Below are positions 34,613 to 47,778 of a DNA stretch of 64,000 nucleotides, piece by piece. This DNA comes from Brienomyrus brachyistius (taxonomy: Eukaryota > Chordata > Actinopteri > Osteoglossiformes > Mormyridae). A program made the position numbers and the translations under genes. Numbering within the stretch: position 1 is the first letter of the stretch; the number at the start of each line of letters is the position of its first letter. A model generated the notes under the pieces. The model worked only from the letters and a program-made list of their open reading frames with translations. It searched no databases and was not told the origin of the DNA. The DNA lies in assembly GCF_023856365.1 (NCBI RefSeq), contig NC_064539.1:20835019-20899018 (forward strand), read 5' to 3'.

Positions 34613-35796
34613 TGACTTATGTCGCATTCTCCCATCATTACTGTGAGCAGGTTGGTAGCACATTTAGTTAACATGCAAATCTCCATTCCAAAAGGAAGCT
34701 GCATATAAATAAATATTTATGAAACATAGCACCGTGATTTATCAAATTTAGCACAGCAGTGTAAGAAAAGAAGCAGAACGATTTCTCAAAAGAACCACAC
34801 ATTTATAAACCAATACAGTGATTTATCAACACAGGACAGAGCTATATCGTCGTAGCACAGGTACTTATTGAACAGCACAGTGACTTAGCAACACAGCACA
34901 AATGTTTTCAATATGGCACAGAAATACCTCAAATGTAGCATAGCAGTCAATCAATCAATGCACATATTTGTCAAAGTACATCAATATATCAAAAGTTTTC
35001 TCAGAGAGGTTTATCTAAGTCAGCGCAATCCACGCAGGAAAGCCGGTGGCTAGTTTAGACGTGGATTTGTGATATGTATAGAAACTGAATGAAAATAAAT
35101 GAAAATATACTGGCTCAACCAGTCACATTTAGTCCATTAACGTAAGTAATCCTTCTGCATAAATTAGTAAATTCACTGTGTTGTTATGTACGCATTGATA
35201 TTAGTGTGATATTAGTTATAGTGACATGCAACCAACAAGGACAGAAGCCACATCTCAAATCCAAGGGAGCAGCCCTGAATGTGGCAGGTAGGTCAACCCA
35301 AATGTAGTACAGACAATCTAAGACACCTTTTAAAATATCCTGCTGAGAAATGTGCAAGGGACTAAGAATGGAAATACAATGGCATCCTAATCTATTCAAT
35401 GCCATTTTTACATGTCATTCGTTCGTTGCTCCGCATATATGACACATGGTAATTATTAATGTATCTGTTGAGCTATTCACAGTTTTTGTGTCATTTGCTC
35501 AGCTTTCCAGGACTTATACACTGATTTGTTCTGCCGGTTGTGGATATTAAGAGGTGTGTGAGATGAGATGAGAGATGAGATGTTACTTTGTTGATCCCTG
35601 GAGGTGCGTTATTTTCAAGATTGGTATCAAGTTCAAAGCTTCCGATGTAGAGTATAAGACCAAAGGCACCAAATCTTAGCTTCAGAAACGAATGGCTTTC
35701 TAGTGGTCAAAGGTTTAGCGGTAGGAAGCAAACACAGGAAATGGCTGCGATTTCCTCTTATTTTCATGGTAGGGTGGGACACTATGAGGGAAGTTT

Positions 35797-36200
35797 GCTA
35801 ACACTTTACTTGAAGCTGTCATCTATAATCCATCATAATGGTTGGTATAATAATTACAGTAATAAAGCATTACAGTATCTTCAATTGACAGTCATAAGGC
35901 ATTATAGTGTTGATTATAGTACTTCATAGGCTCAAATGAAACTCTCCTCTATACTGTACTGTAGATACCTTCATAATGCATTATAATAGTCGGTATAAGC
36001 ATTAAGGACGTTTTGTACTACATAATGACGTTATCTAGAGTGCATTACAGATGAGAGCTTCATAAAGCATTCATCATGCATAATAAACATGGTTATAATG
36101 GGTTATGCCTTTTTATAAATATTTATAGCCATGTTTATAATGCTTTATGAATACATTAAACTATGCCATGAATATGTTCATAGATTCTTATAGACAGTGC
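35797..36200. mobile_element. AACACTTTACTT family, copy 2
   Basis: Left end ctaacactttacttgaagct, then cttcataatgcattataata, gtataagcattaaggacgtt, cataaagcattcatcatgca and ttatgcctttttataaatat in the same order as copy 1. Confidence 0.7.
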
Positions 36201-38262
36201 ATTCATAGGAATTGTACTGAACCTGGGTAGAATCATGACAGTGATGATGTACACAGCACTTTGGTTACTGCACACGCACTGCATTCTGCCAAAGCCCTCT
36301 TCATTCGCCCTTGTTTTGCCGGGGTCAGGTCATTTTTTTGGATAAATAATTGCAATTGCACTGTAAAATTATGGAATCTGCACATCATAAAAGCCTCATA
36401 AAGATATGAAATAGTGAAATTACAGGATGCATAAAATGTCTGAAAATTACAATCAATTTTCTTTCACTCACATTCACACCGGAGAAGGAATTTATAAACT
36501 GCAATATTGAATTTGGGGGACATGATGAAACAGTGTCTCATCCTGCACAGCTGCCAGCAACTTTAGATATTTTCTGACGTTCTTCCTTTAAATTCACCCT
36601 CAGCAGCAAATCCGCGGTGCCATTCTCAGTCCGGTCTTCCGGGAGCCACAGACAGTCCACATTTTTGCATCCTCCCTGCTCCCGGGAGGGAGCAACAATG
36701 TGGATTATCTGGGATATCTGAACACTGGTACAACCAGTGCACAGGACCAACAGAAGACTGGCAATCCATGGTGTGAAGAACTTGGGGATCATTAATCTCT
36801 TTTCATGCTATTATACACAGTAGTTATATGGTAGAGGTCTTCCCACCAAACTTAAGCTGAGAATAGAAATCTTGTTGCATTGCATCTCGATATACAATTA
36901 ATGCAAAGCCTGAATGGTTTCTGGGCCAATCAAAAAGTTACTTAAAGCTCTGTAAAAGGTCTTTCTGTTGTACCCTTAACTCAGACAATTAAGCTGGAAA
37001 AGCTAAAAAAAAAAATTACCAACAATTAGCATTAAATTTTTATAAAAGTAGTACGGTGATACCTAACAGTAAATAATAAGATAAAACCTATTATAAGTGT
37101 AGTATCATAAATAGCTGCAGTCCTGGAGCTGTTCGTATGGGTGTGAAGGCACTATCGCACATTCCCCTTGTTCTGCTAATTAATTCCATGGATGCATACA
37201 GCCTCAAACTTTCTGTGCTTCCACAGAGCCAAAGTGTAGGCCTAAATTAATGCAGTGCTGAGGAGCGGGTGATTTTTTTAAAGGTGTATTAACTAGCGGT
37301 TCTGGCGGCTTGTACACTGTCAGATAACACTGGTGTCACGTCAAACTGATGTAGGACTCTGAAGCTCGGGAATGGCAGGTCCTCCATTGTCCCTCATTCC
37401 TCCCCTTCCCTTTGTCCTCCTCAGCCTTCTGTACGACCAGGACATGCTGAGCAACTGCCCCAAGAGACACAGTGATGCCAAATTTTTTCTCTTTTCCCCT
37501 CACATTGTTATTTCACGGAGCTTGTGTGTGATGTGACATCAGCTTTGGACGGCTGGGCGGTCGGCGTAATGAAGAAGCCCATGTAGGTTCATCAGCAGGT
37601 AGCAGGGTTGTTAAACAGATATGGACTTAAGAACTGGTTGTTAGTGTAAATTCAAGTCCCTCGAGGGTCCTGGTTACACTGCCCTGAAGCGAAATCCTTG
37701 TTTTTTTTTTATTCTAATTGCTCTGATGAAAAAAGCACCTTACTATGTCCGCAGGTTTAAAAGATCCTGCCAGAAGAAGGAAATACACTCATATGGTGGC
37801 AACACGTGAGTTTTCTGTACTTCTCTCGCCTTTCATTTTAACTTAAATTAATTTGAGTTGTGGTTGAAGGGCATGAGTGACCCCTGAATACGCTTGGCGC
37901 ACAGGGAGGCCCCGTTTCTGAGCCGGAACAGAAGCTCCGACATCCTGTGGTCACCTTGTCTCCAGCCTGGAGGTGTGCAGCGACCAATGTGCTGGCGAAG
38001 CTCCTCGCATGAACGTCGGCACCTTTGCACCGCTGTAAGCTGCAGTCATGAGTCCTTTGTGAGTCGGTCAGCAAGCTGAAGATCAGTACTGTTGGTCATT
38101 TGCAGTCACGGAATGAGTCCATCAGGACGCATAACCTTCAAACTGCATGTAACCTTCGAACATCTGCAATGACTCAGTGTAAAGACGGTTATTTTTATTT
38201 GTCCCTACAACCTTTTGCTCTTTTAAATGCACTACTTTAAGTACTACTCCTCCAACCCCTGT

Positions 38263-38343
38263 CCACACACACACACACACACATATATACGCACACGTAC
38301 ATACAAACATACACACATATACATACACACAAACACACACACA
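38263..38343. repeat. (CA)n-rich compound microsatellite
   Basis: Pure CA at the start, then mixed catata, cacgtac and cacaaac segments. Confidence 0.9.
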
Positions 38344-39374
38344 ATTCACCGCTCCTAAAGCTAAAATGAGAACCATCCATCTATTCATTTCATAACAGAC
38401 ACACAGCATACGCAGAGAACTTTTCATTTCCTTTCCTCCTCACTTCCTCCAGCATTGTGCCGAATGCCGTCCATTTCATTCCTAAGCACTGAGCCTCACA
38501 GAATCACACGAAGGCAGGTAACGTGTTTCCTTCTAATAGCTGCGTTGTCTGTTTCCCCCACACTACAAATACCTCATTGCAATATTTGCTGCCGAACTTT
38601 GGAGGAAGAACAGTGAAGATACTTTTAATGAAAATGCAAAAGTATCAGCTTCATACACACAGCTTTACATTTATGTGCTTAGCTGACACAAAGTTCACGG
38701 TTTCCGCACATTTACGAAACTGTATATTATGCTAGAGGAACTCAGGTTAATCGCTTCATTCAAAGGGACGGCAGAAGGACACTTGAAGTGTTTGTGTCGG
38801 GAACCACTCCGCTGAATGGTGGCCCCATGCCGTCGCTGGAAATTGTCCGAAATGTGCTGGGCCATCTACAGTATGTAATTTGGGTCAGAGATCCTTCTGC
38901 AGGCTGTGAGGTCATCTCAGCGCGTGAAACTCTGCCTCACACAGCACTGAGAGCAAATTAATCCCCCTCAGCCACCACATCTCACCCCTGCCTGCTTTTA
39001 TAATTTACCACTAGCTTTCACTGTGGTTGCAGGCCTATGGAATTGCAAATACACTTTATTGATGGAGGCAGAGGGGACGGCCAGATGGTGAAAGAGACTT
39101 TATTAAGCACATATACAGAACATTAATCATTGTCCTTGACGTGAGGCGAAACTGATTTTCTAATCAACATCTTCACAGGGGGAATTTAGAGAATGCAGAG
39201 AGATGGAGGTGGGCTTTCATTAGAGTGAACATAAATAGAGGTGGAGAAGCTGCAGAGAGGTGGGATGCAGGTGGGGTCTGCACCTACAGTATGCAAACAT
39301 CTTGTTTCGCCTTAAAAATTCCCTTTCATGGGCTCGTACCTGAGTGGATACAAACAAATATCAGGGATTTTTGC

Positions 39375-39397
39375 GGGGGGGGGGGGGGGGGGGGGGG
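39375..39397 (+). repeat. Poly-G run, 23 bp
   Basis: Uninterrupted G homopolymer. Confidence 0.95.
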
Positions 39398-39639
39398 CAG
39401 TATGATGCAACGGAAAGCAGCCCACAAAAAAATGAGAGTTTCTGAATCCAGCACCACTTGTCTAAAAAAAAAAAACAGATATTACCTGTTTTGCCTGAGT
39501 GTGGCCCTCATTTAAAGTGGCCCGAAAATCACCAGTCAGCTTCCCGCAGCACTCGCTGCAATTGTGCTCTGCTTTGCTTCCTGCTGCCTTTACATTACAG
39601 TGTCCAAAGTGACGTGCAATTGAGGGCAGGGTCAGCTGG

Positions 39640-39750
39640 TCCCTGGACTAATTGGTGTTTGGCGCCTTTCTCTGGGGTCCAATGGCAAAATCAGACCGTC
39701 CATTCAGGGATTTGAAGCAGTGACCTAACTGGCTGAGCCACACACATGCC
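39640..39750 (-). mobile_element. tRNA-derived SINE head
   Basis: Minus strand gives tgtgtggctcagccagttag followed by aatccctgaatgg. Same head type as 13255 and 40108. Confidence 0.55.
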
Positions 39751-40107
39751 GTCACCGTCATCACAGAAAGGGGAGGAAACAAGGAATTCCGGGCATCCCA
39801 TTCATATCCCCATGGCAACAACATCATTTCTGCTCCCTGCCCTGCATATGTACTTGGGAAACCCAGCCTTCCAAAATCCATGCAGGGAGGATAAATCTCT
39901 TAAAGGCCCGACGAGGAAACAGGATTCTGTTCAGTAAGGTATGTCTGTGGGCTTTCAGGTAGCGTTGTGAAGAATTCTGTGTCCAGAATCAAATGCCAGT
40001 CAATGTGGGAAGAGAAGGTCTAAGTAATCATGGAACATTGGGGAAAATGAAAGAGCCTTACATATTTCGGGATACACCTTCTTGTCTTTCATATGCGGGG
40101 GGGGGGG

Positions 40108-40260
40108 GGCTGTGTGTGGCTCAGCCAGTTAGGGACCTTTGGCCAGAAGTTCATATCAAGGTTGGGCTCCAGATGTGCTGGATACTGGCTGGCTCTGCGC
40201 CCTGCCCCCCACACTCACTCTCTTATATATACGGTACAATGCTCACAGAAAGTCTTGGGA
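40108..40260 (+). mobile_element. tRNA-derived SINE fragment
   Basis: gctgtgtgtggctcagccag and ttagggaccttt, then caaggttgggctcc. It directly follows a 13-bp G run (40097-40109). Confidence 0.55.
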
Positions 40261-41150
40261 TTCTTGCTTAATTCAGTAAAAATATTGCAGAATTATTGGT
40301 TTTATACCAAAATCATTACTTTCATCATTTGTTTACAAAAAAATGGCTCACATTAGAAACAAGCATTACTTTTAAGTAAAACATTGTTTTCTACAGTAAT
40401 ACATTGCAACCCAAATCATAGTTCTAAAAGAGCTGTTTTGAGTTAAAAAGTTCATTAGTTCTTTGACAAGCAGTTACATTATGTGCCTTTTTTAATTAGT
40501 AGCAGCTTTGAAATAAAATAAAACTCTGAAAATTTGTGTGTAATATCACTTTGGGAGCCAGTGACTACAATTGCAATTAATAGCAAAATGGTAAAACTAG
40601 AACTGAATGAATGAATAAAAAAAAAAAACGTGGACGTGTGCTAAAAAGAAAATGTAAATTCGGAAGATATGTGCACATATGTTACACAATGCTTATCCAT
40701 GGACGTTTGTTATGAAACCGAAAAATTTGCAATATGTTTACTCAATTAAGTGTACCAAGGCATTCTGTGAGCACTGTACTGTACCTGTGAGGCAAGCTCA
40801 TTTATACTGAGCAAGATGTGAAAACTCAAGTTGCCCACATGGATGAATTTCACTATTGAGCACTATCGAGCAGTTATATGTCGGTACAAACAGATATCAG
40901 ACTCGGTATCATAGTGTGCATTGCATGAGAAATCTGGCACTGTCAGTTCTGTAGTCGGCATTACTGGTCCCAGGTTGTGTGGTTTTGATGAGGAAGTAGC
41001 TTTGGCTCTGGGCTCGTGAACTGATGACATTAAAGAGCCTTAAGGCTGGTACCAGGTGGAATGACAAACTGAACCACGTGCACTGGAATAACAGCAAGAA
41101 AAGGAGATTTTATAAGGGTGCAGTGGTACAGAAAAGCCCTTTAGTGTAAT

Positions 41151-41198
41151 ATGAAAGAAGAAGACCAGGGGTCAGGTTTTCAAACTATTTGGAATCAG
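41151..41198 (+). other. Leader before the 42-bp array
   Basis: ATG at 41151 followed by KEEDQGSGFQTIWNQN, the start of the open frame that runs into the repeats. There is no Kozak-type or splice evidence for translation. Confidence 0.3.
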
Positions 41199-42310
41199 AA
41201 CATGGGAAGGCCTACACCAGGTAGTGGATTCACAAATCAGAGCATGGGAAGACCTACACCAGGGAGTGGATTCAAGAATAAGAGCATGGGAAGGCCTACA
41301 CCAGGGAGTGGATTCAAGAATAAGAGCATGAGAAGGCCTACACCAGGGAGTGGATTCAAGAATAAGAGCATGGGAAGACCGATACCAGAGAATGGATTCA
41401 AGAATAAGAGCATGGGAAGGCCTACACCAGGGAGTGGATTCAAGAATAAGAGCATGGGAAGACCTACACCAGTGAGTGGATTCAAGAATAAGAGCATGGG
41501 AAGGCCTACACCAGGGAGTGGATTCAAGAATCAGAGCATGGGAAGGCCTACACCAGTGAGTGGATTCAAGAATCAGAGCATGGGAAGGCCTACACCAGGG
41601 AGTGGATTCAAGAATCAGAGCATGGGAAGGCCTACACCAGTGAGTGGATTCAAGAATAAGAACATGGGAAGGCCTACACCAGGGAGTGGATTCAAGAATC
41701 AGAGCATGGGAGACCTACACCAGGGAGTGGATTCAAGAATCAGAGCATGGGAAGGCCTACACCAGGGAATGGATTCAAGAATAAGAGCATGGGAAGACCG
41801 ATACCAGAGAGTGGATTCAAGAATAAGAGCATGGGAAGACCTACACCAGTGAGTGGATTCAAGAATAAGAGCATGGGAAGGCCTACACCAGGGAGTGGAT
41901 TCAAGAATCGGAGCATGGGAAGGCCTACACCAGTGAGTGGATTCAAGAATAAGAGCATGGGAAGGCCTACACCAGGGAGTGGATTCAAGAATCAGAGCAT
42001 GGGAAGACCTACACCAGGGAGTGGATTCAAGAATCAGAGCATGGGAAGGCCTACACCAGTGAGTGGATTCAAGAATAAGAGCATGGGAAGGCCTACACCA
42101 GGGAGTGGATTCAAGAATCAGAGCATGGGAAGGCCTACACCAGGGAGTGGATTCAAGAATAAGAGCATGGGAAGGCCTATATCAGGGAGTGGATTCAAGA
42201 AACAGAGCATGAGAAGGCCTATACCAGGGAATGGATTCAAGAATCAGAGCATGGGAAGGTCTTCATCAGGGAGTGGATTCAAGAATCAAAGTATGGGAAG
42301 GCCTACAGTA
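41199..42310. repeat. Minisatellite, 42-bp unit, about 26 copies
   Basis: Unit ggaaggcctacaccagggag, then tggattcaagaataagagca, then tg. It reads as a 14-residue repeat MGRPTPGSGFKNKS in one plus frame (233 codons), which shifts to another frame (220 codons from 41747) because one A is missing near 41709 (gggagacc instead of gggaagacc). The minus strand is open as well. Differences between units change residues freely (P-G-S, P-V-S, P-E-N; K or Q), so there is no sign of protein-level selection. Confidence 0.95.
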
Positions 42311-45300
42311 GGGTTGGATATTCATCTCCCCCCATCACCAGTGCCTTTATGCTTTATTTATAAAATGTCCACATACTCCTCCGTAACTTTGCCATTTCAC
42401 TGTCATTAGTCATTAGGAGACCTATATTCTATCAGGGGTGAGGCTGACTGGACATCAATTCTACCAATAGCAACATGCATATAAATAAACAGACTTTTTC
42501 TACATCACCTACATGGATACTTTAATGGGTGTACAAAAAAACTTGACAAGTAACAGGAGTTTTCTTAACTACAGGGTTAAGAATGTCAGAAGTAGAAAAG
42601 CTAACTAGACAAGTAAATGTCAGGCCTCCAAAGAGCGATAATTTCGGGAACATTTCCTTTGAGAAAATGTGCAAGGAACATAAAAAAGAAAACCACAAAC
42701 TGACGATTTTAGCGGCTGAGTGACGATTTGAGTAGCTAAGTGTTCTCGGCATGAAACACTAGATAGTGGCTGACATTGTTTCACCTTTCGCGGGGAGACA
42801 TATGCCGTGAATTAATAATGTGAAACGAATGGATAGGACGCGTGTCTCCAATTTATCTGGAACGGCACAGTGAAAACAGCTCTGTGGAGGAGAGCTCGAC
42901 ATTAAAATAAAACATCGCTTTACAGCCCGCATGTCCAGGAAGATTGCTGAGCATTAAACACAGTACTGGCAGTAGGCTGGCCTGTGCAATGCTTGTGAAA
43001 GGGGCTTCCAGAATTATCTCTTGTGCGGGGTTCGCAAACGGAAATGGGGTTTCAGTGCAGCGTCCTGGGAAAGAGGCTTCTGTTTGCTCAAAATGGGAAC
43101 ACAGGGTCCGCTGTCACACGCGGCATTTCTGCATCTAAATCAAGGTAAGGATGAGAACAGAAATCCAGAAATGACTACTTAAGAAAATATTAAATGTGAC
43201 ACATGTTCATGTTGTGACTCATTTTGCTGTTGCATTTACAGCTGAATATCTCATGGGAAAGTCCATATAAGGATCCTTGTCAAGAGTAGAACCACAGTGC
43301 ATTCATCGGGCTGAAAGAGAGAACCTTATTGATAAAGATTCAGGTCTTTCATCTCCATGCTGTCTGCTTCCTCTTGGGTTTTTTTTACATTTATATTCCA
43401 TTGATATGCCATCAAGCCAAAATGTTACACGTTCAGTACAATGACAATTGCTTTGGCAGTATGGGATGAGTAATTCAGTTAACATAGCGTTTTGAAGCTC
43501 TCAGGAAGGCCATCCCATCTATGAGTGTTAAACCACAGCCTGAAGTATTTGGTTACCCTTTGCCTGAAAAAACCCATAAACAAGACATATGCAGGACATG
43601 AAGTCTAAGTGGCGGTAAACAGACCCGCAAGGGTTGCTGTTCGACTTCGTCATGGTCACATGTGGCCTCGTCTCATCCAGTGCCCAGGTGTGATGCTAGG
43701 CAGAACCTCAGGGCAAACACGAATACATCTGCTCTGGCCAAAGGAAATCAGGCACTTTGACAAAACCACACCTGGGGTTAACGAGCAATTACTGTGGTAC
43801 CCTTGCATCAGCACTGACCCCTGTTCACGGTTCATTAGCAGAGCCTTCCCAGAACTCTGCTGTTTACTACAGGACCTCAAACAAACGCTGGCAGAAGTTG
43901 GGGGTCTCTTTGAGGGCAGGCTGAATGCGCAATTGGCCCTGTGTAAACAAACAAGGTAATCTGGGTATGACTGCACAAACTGTGAAATGAACGATTCAAA
44001 TTGTAACTGGTGATGCGAGCGACCCAAACCAGTTATCATTCCAGTGGGGCGAGGAGCTGGGGCGGCTCTGGATTACAGGTCAGATAAACTACCTGAAGCC
44101 AGGTGAGATAAGAAGCCTTAACGAAATGTCTTACAAAGGAAATAAAATCCGTATCTTCTCCCTCTGCAGAAACTGGCATCTTACTAAAAAGAATGGAAGC
44201 TGTTTGTGAGTTTCCCCACTTGTTAAAATATTAGTTCAAAGTTAGAAAAGTCAGATTGACAGAATGAAGAACAAGAAATGGTTACTAGTGGTTACTAATA
44301 GTATTAGTACATACTGCCAATGGCAAATTGGTTTCTAATTGGTTTCATCCAATCAAAGTTTTAGAAGCTGCTGGTCCTGTTTGTCTCACATGCATAAGTA
44401 AAGTTTTCTTCCTCCAACCATCAGCTTTTCACTGGTCCCTTCTAATAAGTAGTATGGAGGGGTAGAAGGGAGAGACAGACTTCTTGACAAGGTTCAAACC
44501 CCAAAACACTGGAAACCTGAATATTTTCCAGGAAGCATTATACTGTGTAATGAGGCAAAACCAGAAGCTATGATTAGCCATTCCCTACTAGTGAGGCTTT
44601 CAGGTATCGATTAGCAGACTACTTCTGCTCGGTATTTTTGCACAGCGTTTGTGCCACAGCGACCAAAAGGAAATCCTCTGACAGCCAGGCTATCTGCTCG
44701 ATGGCCATTTGCAGTAGGTGCCTCCCAGTTAATGACTTTTATCATCTTGCTGTGACTGTCAGCAGCAGATCTGAATCAGCCAATTAAATCTGGTCGTTCC
44801 ATTGTGTTGTAGACAGCATCATGCTATTGGCCCTCTGGCTCATGTGATTGTGTTTCACAGCAACCTTAACAGAACGTAAAAAAAAACGAAGACTTGGAAA
44901 ACGGCTTCGGTGTTTAGCCAAATTTGATTTTCCGGCCAGTAGCTGTAGGATCCTTTGTGATTGTGACAATATGGCTTCATTGTCTCTCTGGCACGTAGAC
45001 AGCAGATCGTCTGACTTGATAAGCCAGTCAGCGAATGCATTAATGCCAGGATATATACAGTACAGTGCACTTACTGTCACGATCACGGCAGGCGATCGTG
45101 CGGGCAGGCTGGTAAGGAGCAGGCGAACAGGCAAAACTCTGGGTTTTATTGGGAAAAAATGACCAGGAGACATTTACCACACCAATACCACAATGACAGA
45201 CAGGGGAAACAAGTCAGACCAGGACTTAAATACACAAAGACTAATCAAAGGAATCGGACAAAGCTGGAGACGATCAGGGAAGCACACGTGGGAAACCGGG

Positions 45301-45854
45301 GGGCGTGGCACACACGAGGAGCGGACGAGCCGGGTATCGCACTTACAGTAAACTTCGCCACATTTCTGTTTTTTTTTCTCAGGAAACCATGTTTTTGGGC
45401 AATTTGTACAAACAAAATCTGAAAGTAAAACCATGGAGTCATCCCGCCACCTGCAGTGACACACACCACATCTATGGTGAATCACTGATCTTCTCCCAGT
45501 CACGGATCCATGCAGCTCGCGGGGTCTGACCGACATGAGTGAAAAAGCCGCAAATACAAGCATGCATGTTTGCAAATCAAAATAATGTTATAAAAATACG
45601 TAAATTGATATTTCCAGTAATCGCCAATGATGCTTAGGAAAAATGTGGACTGTCTGCAGGTCCCAAACAATGACGGAAGTTAGCATTAACGACGCATCGT
45701 GCTATGGTAGTTCAAACTGACCAACATCCGAAGTACGACTGTTTCCCAAAAACGCCGTACCACAGTAGTTTGAACCACGTTAGTTAGTTGGGATCACCGT
45801 AGGGACGGCGAGTCGTGTGCAAGAACCAAGAACTAACAAACTGCTTTCACAGCC

Positions 45855-45858
<4 letters not shown>

Positions 45859-45918
<60 letters not shown>
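45859..45918. repeat. Microsatellite (TA)30
   Basis: Pure dinucleotide run, 60 bp. Confidence 0.97.
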
Positions 45919-45921
<3 letters not shown>

Positions 45922-46598
45922 AATTTATTGTGTTGGTCACATAACACCAATAATATGAAAAACTCAGAAATAGCAATAGCAGCAAAATAATGAGAGGCTT
46001 CTTGGAGTGGTGAACAGAAGTTCTATCTCTGACGCTGCATTTTGTGAAAGACGCTCCATCTGTAATTACGCTGATTTCAGTTCATTGTGTTTCAATCACA
46101 CTACAAACACTTACAAATCCGACGTTGTCGCTTACAGAATGTTAGTGGCTGACTGGGATAGACAGACGCGTGTAATATCCACACATGACAGACGTCATTT
46201 CCCCAGAACAAAGGCATGGATTCGTATCTGACCGCTGAGGTGTCATTCTGCTTTTCCATTATGACAATGACACCTGTCAGTGATTAAGGAGTACTTCATA
46301 AAAGTGCTGTACTCCTTTCTAAGGTGACTGTTGTCCCTCTGAAGTTATGTGTGCGATGAAGAAACTGCACAACACCCAATGATCTGCATAGGGCTAAAAC
46401 ACACATGTACACATACAAGGGATAATGATTTATTATTATTATTTTGGGGGTTTATTCTTTTCTTTTTATTTTTGTATTTTTTTTATTATTATTTCTCTAT
46501 TTTTTTTACTATATGTGCCAAAGTGTACCATACGGCACAATGACCACTGAGTACAACATGCTTTACCGAGCAATACACACTAACTGCATATGCTACTA

Positions 46599-46764
46599 CA
46601 GGGGTGGGCAATCTTATCCAGAAAGGGCTGGGGTGTTCGCAGGTTTTTTTTTGGGATAACCGTTCGATCAGATGCTTAAACCCACACGTGCGAACTCTTC
46701 AGTCGATCAGTCCTGTACGTACTACTCTGCATGGCTAACGGCCCTTTCTGGATAAAAACTCCTG
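46599..46764. mobile_element. hAT-type MITE, 166 bp
   Basis: Starts caggggtgggcaatcttatc, followed by cagaaaggg. It ends with ccctttctggataaaaactc, then ctg, the inverted counterpart. Flanks tgctacta (46591-46598) and tgctaata (46765-46772) are an 8-bp duplication with one change. Confidence 0.82.
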
Positions 46765-47410
46765 TGCTAATACAATACTTTGCAGTCTGAGAATTCTCCC
46801 TATTGCTCACTACAGACTAACGTACTTTTGACCAGAAACCCACACGACAATTACGTTTCAAACTACATTTTCAGGCCACTTCACATTATAAGTGATCGTA
46901 GAGCTAAATTATTCCTTATTAGGTATTAAAGATTATTACACTTCTTACTTACACGGTGACTATACTCTTCTTAGACTGCATTTTCCACCATCGCTGATGC
47001 ATTTACCCAGAACTAAGCTTCTAACGACAGCTTGAGAAGTGTAGTTCGAACTACACAACTTAACGACAGTGTTTGCGGACGTTTGTTCGAACTATGGTTT
47101 TGGGAAACACCTGCGTCGTTTAATGATTAATTTAATACCCATCTAGAACAGACATTGTAATTCGCCAGCTGTTAACCAATCGGTCACCTGACAAAATTCA
47201 TCTCTGCAATGTGTCTGTACTCATCATTTACATTTTGGCCACAAACACGATGTTGGCAAGTATTATAAATTTGGTTTTATGAAACACAAAGAATATCTCA
47301 ACGATTCTCTCTTTTTTTTTTTTTTGATCTCTCGGATGTTGTCCCTCAGGACCCATGACTGGGGAAACAATATGGCCTAATTTGATCCTGCAGTGCTGTT
47401 ACAGTGCACA

Positions 47411-47778
47411 TGCTTTTCCATCCATCCATCCATCCATTTTCCAAACCGCTTATCTTACTGGGTTGCTGGGGGTTCGGAGCCTATCCCGGAAGCAATGGGC
47501 ACGAGGCAGGGAACAACCCAGGATGGGGGGCCAGCCCATCGCAGGGCACACTCACACACAAGTCACTCACACATGCACACCTAGGGGCAATTTAGCAAGT
47601 CCAATTAGCCTCAGCTTATTTCTGGACTGTGGGGGGAAACTGGAGTACCCGGAGGAAACCCCACGACGACATGGGGAGAACACACAAACTCCACACACGT
47701 GACCCAGGCAGAGACTCAAACCCGGGTCCCAGAGTTGTGAGGCAACAGTGCTAACCACTGCAGCACCATGCCACCCCC
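47411..47778 (-). mobile_element. (TGGA)-type SINE, full length
   Basis: Best copy in the window. On the minus strand it runs: ggggtggcatggtgctgcag and tggttagcac (A-box region), gggacccgggtttgagtctc (B-box region), tgtgtggagtttgtgtgttc, then the conserved body, gataagcggtttggaaaatg, and (TGGA)4. This defines the family as tRNA-headed; the other copies are judged against it. Confidence 0.88.

Larger units (their letters stand above)
25385..41150. other. Intergenic flank, third part
   Basis: No recognised exon. It holds several SINEs (29205, 30845, 33235, 39640, 40108), a second AACACTTTACTT family copy (35797), three long G/C runs, an AC-rich stretch, a perfect 30-bp palindrome (31431), and AT-rich homeodomain-motif clusters. 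AT-rich segments such as 25400-25850 and 34040-34500 look like plain unique DNA. Confidence 0.6.
45740..47109. mobile_element. Possible non-autonomous DNA transposon with TIRs (1.37 kb)
   Basis: tgtttcccaaaa at 45740-45751 is matched exactly by ttttgggaaaca at 47098-47109. Behind these lie related inner blocks (agtagtttgaacc on the left; gttcgaactat on the right). No target duplication could be defined. The interior holds a (TA)30 run and a nested hAT-type MITE. It may instead be a coincidence between two separate short repeats. Confidence 0.4.

Noticed and set aside
45174..45575. 133-codon minus frame with many cysteines
   Set aside because: No known cysteine-domain spacing, and a plus-strand frame covers part of it. 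The stretch from about 45075 has features of an old retroposon, but I could not assign it.
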